From assembly GCF_001605885.1 (NCBI RefSeq), contig NZ_LRPE01000038.1:161102-225101 (forward strand): a stretch of DNA of 64,000 bases. Reading direction: 5' to 3'. How positions within the stretch are numbered: position 1 is the stretch's first letter; every line of letters begins with the position of its first letter. The notes beneath the pieces were generated by a model that was not told the DNA's origin, did not search any database, and saw only the letters and a program-made list of their open reading frames with translations. Both the position numbers and the translations under genes were made by a program. Origin of the DNA: Acinetobacter lactucae (GTDB lineage Bacteria; Pseudomonadota; Gammaproteobacteria; Pseudomonadales; Moraxellaceae). This document shows positions 59,994-64,000 of this stretch, one piece after another.

Positions 59994-61652
59994 TTAACTC
60001 TGCTTTTTAAAAGTAAGTACACAACGTAAACCACCTAATGGTGAATGTTCAAAACTGAGTGTACCATCAAGCGCTTGCGCAATTTTACAAGACAAAGCCA
60101 AGCCAAGCCCTGTTCCACCTGTACTACGCGTACGCGAATCATCTACGCGATAGAAACGTTCACCTAAACGGGATAACTGCTCATCACTTAAACCATAAGG
60201 GCTGTCATCGACATACAAAGTCCACTCTTGAGGAGTCTGGCTCGTATGAATATGAATTTTGCCACCTGTTTCTGTATAACGAATACTATTACTAATTAAA
60301 TTAACAACAATCTGTTTAAATCGATCACGGTCTAATAATAGCGGAGAACTTGTCCCTTCAACCTGAATTTCAAGACCAGCCTGCTCAAGTTTTGGTTTAA
60401 AGTTTTCAACTTCTTGTAACACCACTTCCCATGGATTTACAGAACTCAAATAACACTTAAGCTGCTGAGCATCTGCCTGCGCCAAGTCTGCAAGATCTTG
60501 AGTCAATTTTTTCAGGCTTGAAACCTGACGCATCATCGCCTCTAGATGTTCAGGCGTTGCTTTTCGAATCCCATCTTGCATTGCTTCAATTTGTGCTTGT
60601 AATACAGCCAAAGGCGTTTTTAATTCATGGGAAGTATCTGCCACCCATTGACGTCGCGACTCTTCATGCTGATGTAAAATCTCCGCCAAATGGTTCAATT
60701 GGGTTGATAAATCACCCAACTCATCATTTCGCTTAATCACAACTTGATGCTGATAATTTCCTTTAGTTAATTCATTGGTTGCATTTAATAAACGCTGAAT
60801 CGGTTTTTTAAAATAAGTCGCCATTAATAGCGCTGCAACTAAACTTGAAAGTAAAGTCAAAGCATAGATTAAGAGTAAATAGCGCTTTTGATTACTAAAG
60901 AAATTAATACTCAGAGCATCTTCTTTATCCAAAACGGGTTTTAAACCTAAATATCCCACCACTTGATTATTTAAGATGATCGGCCGAAATGACATCTGAT
61001 CTGAAGAAGGTGGTTCACCTACGACAAACTGGTGCTGAGCGTCATATAGAGATAAACGCGAACTCAACCCTAAGCGGTCTGGCAAAGCGATAAAACGCTT
61101 CTTACCATTTTGGGTTTCAATATCTTTTAAGCTTCCTTTCTTTGATTTATTTTTATCATCACTTGGACGAAATTGGTTTGCACTTAAAGGGAAACGTAAT
61201 CCTTCAAAAGGTTGATATTGTGAAGGTAAATTTTGCTCAAGTGTTCTTAACTCTTCATCACTAAAAATAGTATTTTTATTTGTTGGTGCAACTTGAGGTG
61301 AAATATTGATAAGCGTATGTTCATCAAAAGAATGCTGCTGTATGGCAATGTCATATTGGCGACGAAGCCACCACTGTGAGAGACGATCGTAGTCATCGGG
61401 AGCCGCAGTTCCTTCGATTTGTAAAATCTGTGCCTGAATCGCATTCCCCCAATCATGGTAGACCGTATAGACATCACCCAAATTGGTAATGAGACGGTCG
61501 AGTTTCTGCATTTCAACGTCAGCCACGTATTTGGCAAAGTTCTTTTGCATTGTCCAGTGCAAAACGCTCAAGCTTGCAGTCGCAATAAGCAATGTGGTGA
61601 GCAAGACTGTCAAAAATAACCGTAATGCAATGGGAACACGTAGAACGTTCAA
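59994..61652 (-). CDS. baeS: Sensor histidine kinase BaeS
   Basis: Membrane sensor for BaeR. About 552 residues: N-terminal helix (RLFLTVLLTTLLIATASLSV), a long periplasmic domain (residues ~30-245), second helix (LLLIYALTLLSSLVAALLMA), HAMP (FKKPIQRLLNATNELTKGN), phospho-accepting His in WVADTSHELKTPLAVLQAQ, and the ATPase boxes VVNLISNSIRYTETGG, LSRLGERFYRVDD and GGTGLGLALSCKIAQAL. The start is uncertain: a GTG at 61658 is too near GAGAG, so TTG at 61652 (six codons of spacing) is preferred. The periplasmic domain is larger than in E. coli BaeS. Confidence 0.92.
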   Translation of the reverse strand: MNVLRVPIALRLFLTVLLTTLLIATASLSVLHWTMQKNFAKYVADVEMQKLDRLITNLGDVYTVYHDWGNAIQAQILQIEGTAAPDDYDRLSQWWLRRQYDIAIQQHSFDEHTLINISPQVAPTNKNTIFSDEELRTLEQNLPSQYQPFEGLRFPLSANQFRPSDDKNKSKKGSLKDIETQNGKKRFIALPDRLGLSSRLSLYDAQHQFVVGEPPSSDQMSFRPIILNNQVVGYLGLKPVLDKEDALSINFFSNQKRYLLLIYALTLLSSLVAALLMATYFKKPIQRLLNATNELTKGNYQHQVVIKRNDELGDLSTQLNHLAEILHQHEESRRQWVADTSHELKTPLAVLQAQIEAMQDGIRKATPEHLEAMMRQVSSLKKLTQDLADLAQADAQQLKCYLSSVNPWEVVLQEVENFKPKLEQAGLEIQVEGTSSPLLLDRDRFKQIVVNLISNSIRYTETGGKIHIHTSQTPQEWTLYVDDSPYGLSDEQLSRLGERFYRVDDSRTRSTGGTGLGLALSCKIAQALDGTLSFEHSPLGGLRCVLTFKKQS

Positions 61653-61785
61653 AAGCACTCTCTCATTTTTACGCTATATTTTGCATTGTAACCAACAACG
61701 AAAAGAAAAACTCTCCATTGTTTCTACATCTTTATTATCTAATCTTTAAGCCATCTTAAAACACAACATTAAAAGGCTTTTAAAC

Positions 61786-62163
61786 ATGAAAATGACGGCA
61801 AAAATTGCATTATTCAGTGCGGCAATTGTAACAATGGGAAGTTTGGCGGCGTGTCAATCGACAACTCAGCCACCAAAGCCAGAGCGTGGAATGATGCATG
61901 ATGGCCCACGTGAGGGTCACCACCGTATGAAGCATCGTGAATTCACACCAGAGCAAAAAGCAGCATGGGAACAACATCGTGCAGAACGCAAAGCGCGTTT
62001 TGAACAAATCCAAAAAGCTTGTGATGGCAAGGCCAATGGACAAACAGTAAATGTTCAAGTTGGCGATAAAACACTTGAAGGCACTTGTAATCTTCGTTTT
62101 GAACCAAAACGCCCTCAACCACCAGTTAACGCCCCTGCTCCTGCATCAGCTCAAGCAAAATAA
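61786..62163 (+). CDS. His/Met-rich lipoprotein divergent from baeS
   Basis: 125 residues. Signal peptide with lipobox MGSLAAC (lipid Cys near 23), then an early His/Met/Arg-rich stretch (GMMHDGPREGHHRMKHREFT) and a helical part FTPEQKAAWEQHRAERKARF, which recalls the LTxxQ repeats of Spy-like periplasmic chaperones. A Cys pair lies in QKACDGKANG and GTCNLRFEP, and the tail is Pro/Ala-rich. It is divergent from baeS, and in E. coli BaeR activates spy, so it may be a functional analogue (inference). An ATG at 61792 is an alternative start. Confidence 0.72.
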   Translation: MKMTAKIALFSAAIVTMGSLAACQSTTQPPKPERGMMHDGPREGHHRMKHREFTPEQKAAWEQHRAERKARFEQIQKACDGKANGQTVNVQVGDKTLEGTCNLRFEPKRPQPPVNAPAPASAQAK

Positions 62164-62182
62164 TTTTAAAAAATCATGAAAT

Positions 62183-62210
62183 AAAAGGCGCTTATAGGCG
62201 CCTTTTATTT
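62183..62210 (+). terminator. Terminator of the lipoprotein gene
   Basis: AAAAGGCGC-ttatag-GCGCCTTTT followed by ATTTAT, 19 nt past the stop. Confidence 0.9.
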
Positions 62211-62453
62211 ATACATAACTATTTACGATTTTGACTATTTGTATCATATAAACATAACCAAAAGTATTTACACTCAAAGCACTTACATCATTTAAGTATT
62301 TTTTTCTTGACTTTGCAGTCACAAAGTAAAGGTCCTGAGGTGCTTGTACAGTTATGCAAGTTGTTGCACGATGTAGTAGTCCAAGGTGCCTCATGGCACA
62401 TTATCATAGATTAAGATTATAACTCTGGTTTCACCAGTATTGAGGAACCCGAT
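62211..62453 (+). promoter_or_regulatory. Leader region of the acyl-CoA dehydrogenase gene
   Basis: 243 nt without a credible gene. It includes an AT-rich promoter-like stretch around 62280-62320, TTGACT near 62309, and a GTGCC-tcat-GGCAC hairpin (62386-62399) about 55 nt before the start. A regulator site is possible, but none is identified. Confidence 0.35.
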
Positions 62454-64000
62454 ATGCCACAATACAAAGCGCCCTTACGTGATATGCAATTCGTTTTGCA
62501 TGAATTATTAAATGCTGAAGAACACTATGCAAAATTACCTGATTTCCAAGGTAACGTAAGCCGTGAATTGGTTGATCAATATTTAGAAGCTGCGGCGGAC
62601 TTCTGTGAAAATGAACTTTCTCCTTTAAACCAAGTTGGCGACCGCGAAGGTTGTACTTGGAATGATGGTGTAGTCACTACTCCAACAGGTTTTAAAGAAG
62701 CTTATCAAAAATATATTGAACTTGGCTTTCCGTCTTTATCAGCAGAAGAACAATACGGTGGTCAGGCTTTACCTAACTCTTTAGGTATTGCAATTTCTGA
62801 AATGGTTGGTACAGCAAACTGGTCTTGGGGTATGTACCCAGGCTTGTCTCACGGAGCTGTGCGTACATTAGAACATCACGGTTCTGATGAACAAAAAAAT
62901 ACTTATTTACCAAACCTTGTTTCAGGTGTTTGGACAGGTACGATGTGCTTAACTGAGTCTCATGCAGGTTCAGATTTAGGTATTATCCGTACTAAAGCAG
63001 AACCAAATGCTGATGGTAGCTATGCAATCTCTGGCGAGAAAATCTTTATCTCTGCTGGTGAACATGACATGGCTGAGAACATCATCCATATCGTTCTTGC
63101 TCGCCTACCTGGTGCACCAAAAGGTACTAAAGGTATCTCATTATTCATCGTTCCTAAATTCAATGTAAATGCAGATGGATCTATTGGCGAACGTAATGCG
63201 GTACGTTGTGGTTCTATCGAACACAAAATGGGTATTCATGGTAACGCAACTTGTGTCATTAACTTTGACCAAGCGAAAGGTTACTTGATCGGACCTGAAA
63301 ACCGTGGTCTGAACTGTATGTTCACCTTCATGAACACAGCACGTATTGGTACTGCTGTTCAAGGTTTAGCAGCGTCTGAATCATCTTTCCAAGGTGCGTT
63401 GACTTACGCGAAAGAACGTTTAGCAATGCGTTCACTTTCTGGTCCTAAAGCTCCAGAAAAAGAAGCAGATCCTATTATCGTTCACCCTGCTGTTCGTAAC
63501 ATGCTTTTAACTCAAAAAGCGTTTGCTGAAGGCGGTCGTGCTCTTGTTTACTTACTTGCTCAATATGCTGACGTCGTTGAAAAAGGCGAAACTGAAGAAG
63601 AGCGTAAGTTTGCTGACAACATCTTGTCTTTATTGACTCCAATTGCAAAAGCATTCTTAACTGAAACAGGTTCTGAATCTGCTAAGCACGGTGTACAAGT
63701 CTTCGGTGGTCATGGCTTTATTTCTGAGCATGGCATGGAACAAATCGTACGTGATACACGTATTGCTTGCTTGTATGAAGGTACAACTGAAATTCAAGCA
63801 CTTGATTTGTTAGGTCGTAAAGTATTGCAAACTCAAGGTGCAATGCTACGTGACTTCACTAAGATCATCCATAAATTCGTAGAAGCAAACAAAGACAACG
63901 CTGCTATGAAAGAATTTGTTGAGCCGCTTGCAGCTCTTAACAAAGAATGGGGCGATCTGACTATGCAAATCGGTATGCGTGCGATGCAAAATCCAGATGA
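62454..64000 (+). CDS. Acyl-CoA dehydrogenase (partial, C-terminus outside window)
   Basis: FAD enzyme introducing the alpha-beta double bond in acyl-CoA. 515 codons lie in the window of an expected ~590-600, so the protein is of the large DmdC/AcdA-like class, not the ~380-residue short type. The N-terminal PQYKAPLRDMQFVLHELLN is typical of this class. TMCLTESHAGSDLGIIRTKA is the FAD/substrate motif, KHGVQVFGGHGFISEHGMEQ precedes the active site, and CLYEGTTEIQALDL carries the expected catalytic glutamate. GAGGA lies 7 nt before the ATG. A terminator upstream makes it the start of its own unit. Confidence 0.93.
   Translation, partial: MPQYKAPLRDMQFVLHELLNAEEHYAKLPDFQGNVSRELVDQYLEAAADFCENELSPLNQVGDREGCTWNDGVVTTPTGFKEAYQKYIELGFPSLSAEEQYGGQALPNSLGIAISEMVGTANWSWGMYPGLSHGAVRTLEHHGSDEQKNTYLPNLVSGVWTGTMCLTESHAGSDLGIIRTKAEPNADGSYAISGEKIFISAGEHDMAENIIHIVLARLPGAPKGTKGISLFIVPKFNVNADGSIGERNAVRCGSIEHKMGIHGNATCVINFDQAKGYLIGPENRGLNCMFTFMNTARIGTAVQGLAASESSFQGALTYAKERLAMRSLSGPKAPEKEADPIIVHPAVRNMLLTQKAFAEGGRALVYLLAQYADVVEKGETEEERKFADNILSLLTPIAKAFLTETGSESAKHGVQVFGGHGFISEHGMEQIVRDTRIACLYEGTTEIQALDLLGRKVLQTQGAMLRDFTKIIHKFVEANKDNAAMKEFVEPLAALNKEWGDLTMQIGMRAMQNPD

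Noticed and set aside
61483..61749. Plus-strand ORF overlapping the baeS 5' end
   Set aside because: Antisense to the kinase signal anchor and periplasmic region, no good ribosome site, and no recognisable protein features.

Overview
The window is ordinary AT-rich chromosomal DNA from an Acinetobacter, most likely of the A. calcoaceticus-baumannii complex. The evidence is the Acinetobacter-type OmpA, an 801-residue PQQ glucose dehydrogenase next to an OprB porin, a BaeSR two-component pair, and trpFB transcribed apart from trpA. I see no insertion sequence, prophage, CRISPR array, tRNA or rRNA gene. Genes on both strands are packed into short operons, many closed by clear hairpin-plus-T-run terminators.

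Layout. 1-4 kb: a TonB receptor closely resembling the PQQ receptor PqqU/YncD (C-terminus off the left edge), two DNA glycosylases head to head (mpg, mutM), and a small parvulin. 4-11 kb: gamma-glutamylcyclotransferase-like protein, mscL, typA, a xanthine-type permease, rsmC and a LysP-type permease. 11.1-12.8 kb: the RNA ligase gene rtcB behind a leader with a 9-codon ORF and mutually exclusive hairpins ending in an intrinsic terminator, followed by a 52-residue basic protein. 12.9-19.3 kb: ompA, a FimT-like pseudopilin, a thiolase, a VOC protein, an SMR transporter, and the sulfite reductase pair cysI-DUF934. 19.5-23.3 kb: oprB-gcd for glucose entry and periplasmic oxidation. 23.4-29.3 kb: a CaiB/BaiF CoA-transferase divergent from an AraC regulator, then a thiolase/FadB-type beta-oxidation pair. 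29.5-42 kb: a His/Met-rich membrane peptide, patatin lipase, GNAT, methyltransferase, TrhA, MHS transporter, secA, 1-Cys peroxiredoxin, an MBL hydrolase overlapping a phosphatase lipoprotein, and a DUF6929-like protein.

41.7-51.4 kb: trpA-accD-folC-SPOR, joined by 4-nt overlaps, and the separate unit trpF-trpB-DUF1543-DUF2804, with an AraC regulator and a ferritin-like hydrolase between them. 51.5-54.3 kb: a cobalamin riboswitch, btuB and a PduO-type adenosyltransferase, together covering B12 uptake and activation. 54.4-64 kb: glycerophosphodiesterase, META lipoprotein, acyl desaturase with a coiled-coil tail, SelO, L,D-transpeptidase, baeR-baeS divergent from a His/Met-rich lipoprotein, and an acyl-CoA dehydrogenase cut by the right edge.

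Most unusual features: the attenuator-like leader of rtcB (11243-11417), where a terminator sits 32 nt before the start codon and a perfect 7-nt complementarity could form an antiterminator; the co-occurrence of a PqqU-like receptor with gcd and oprB; and several small or odd proteins (12627-12785, 29490-29747, 61786-62163, the 13-residue repeats in the SPOR protein).
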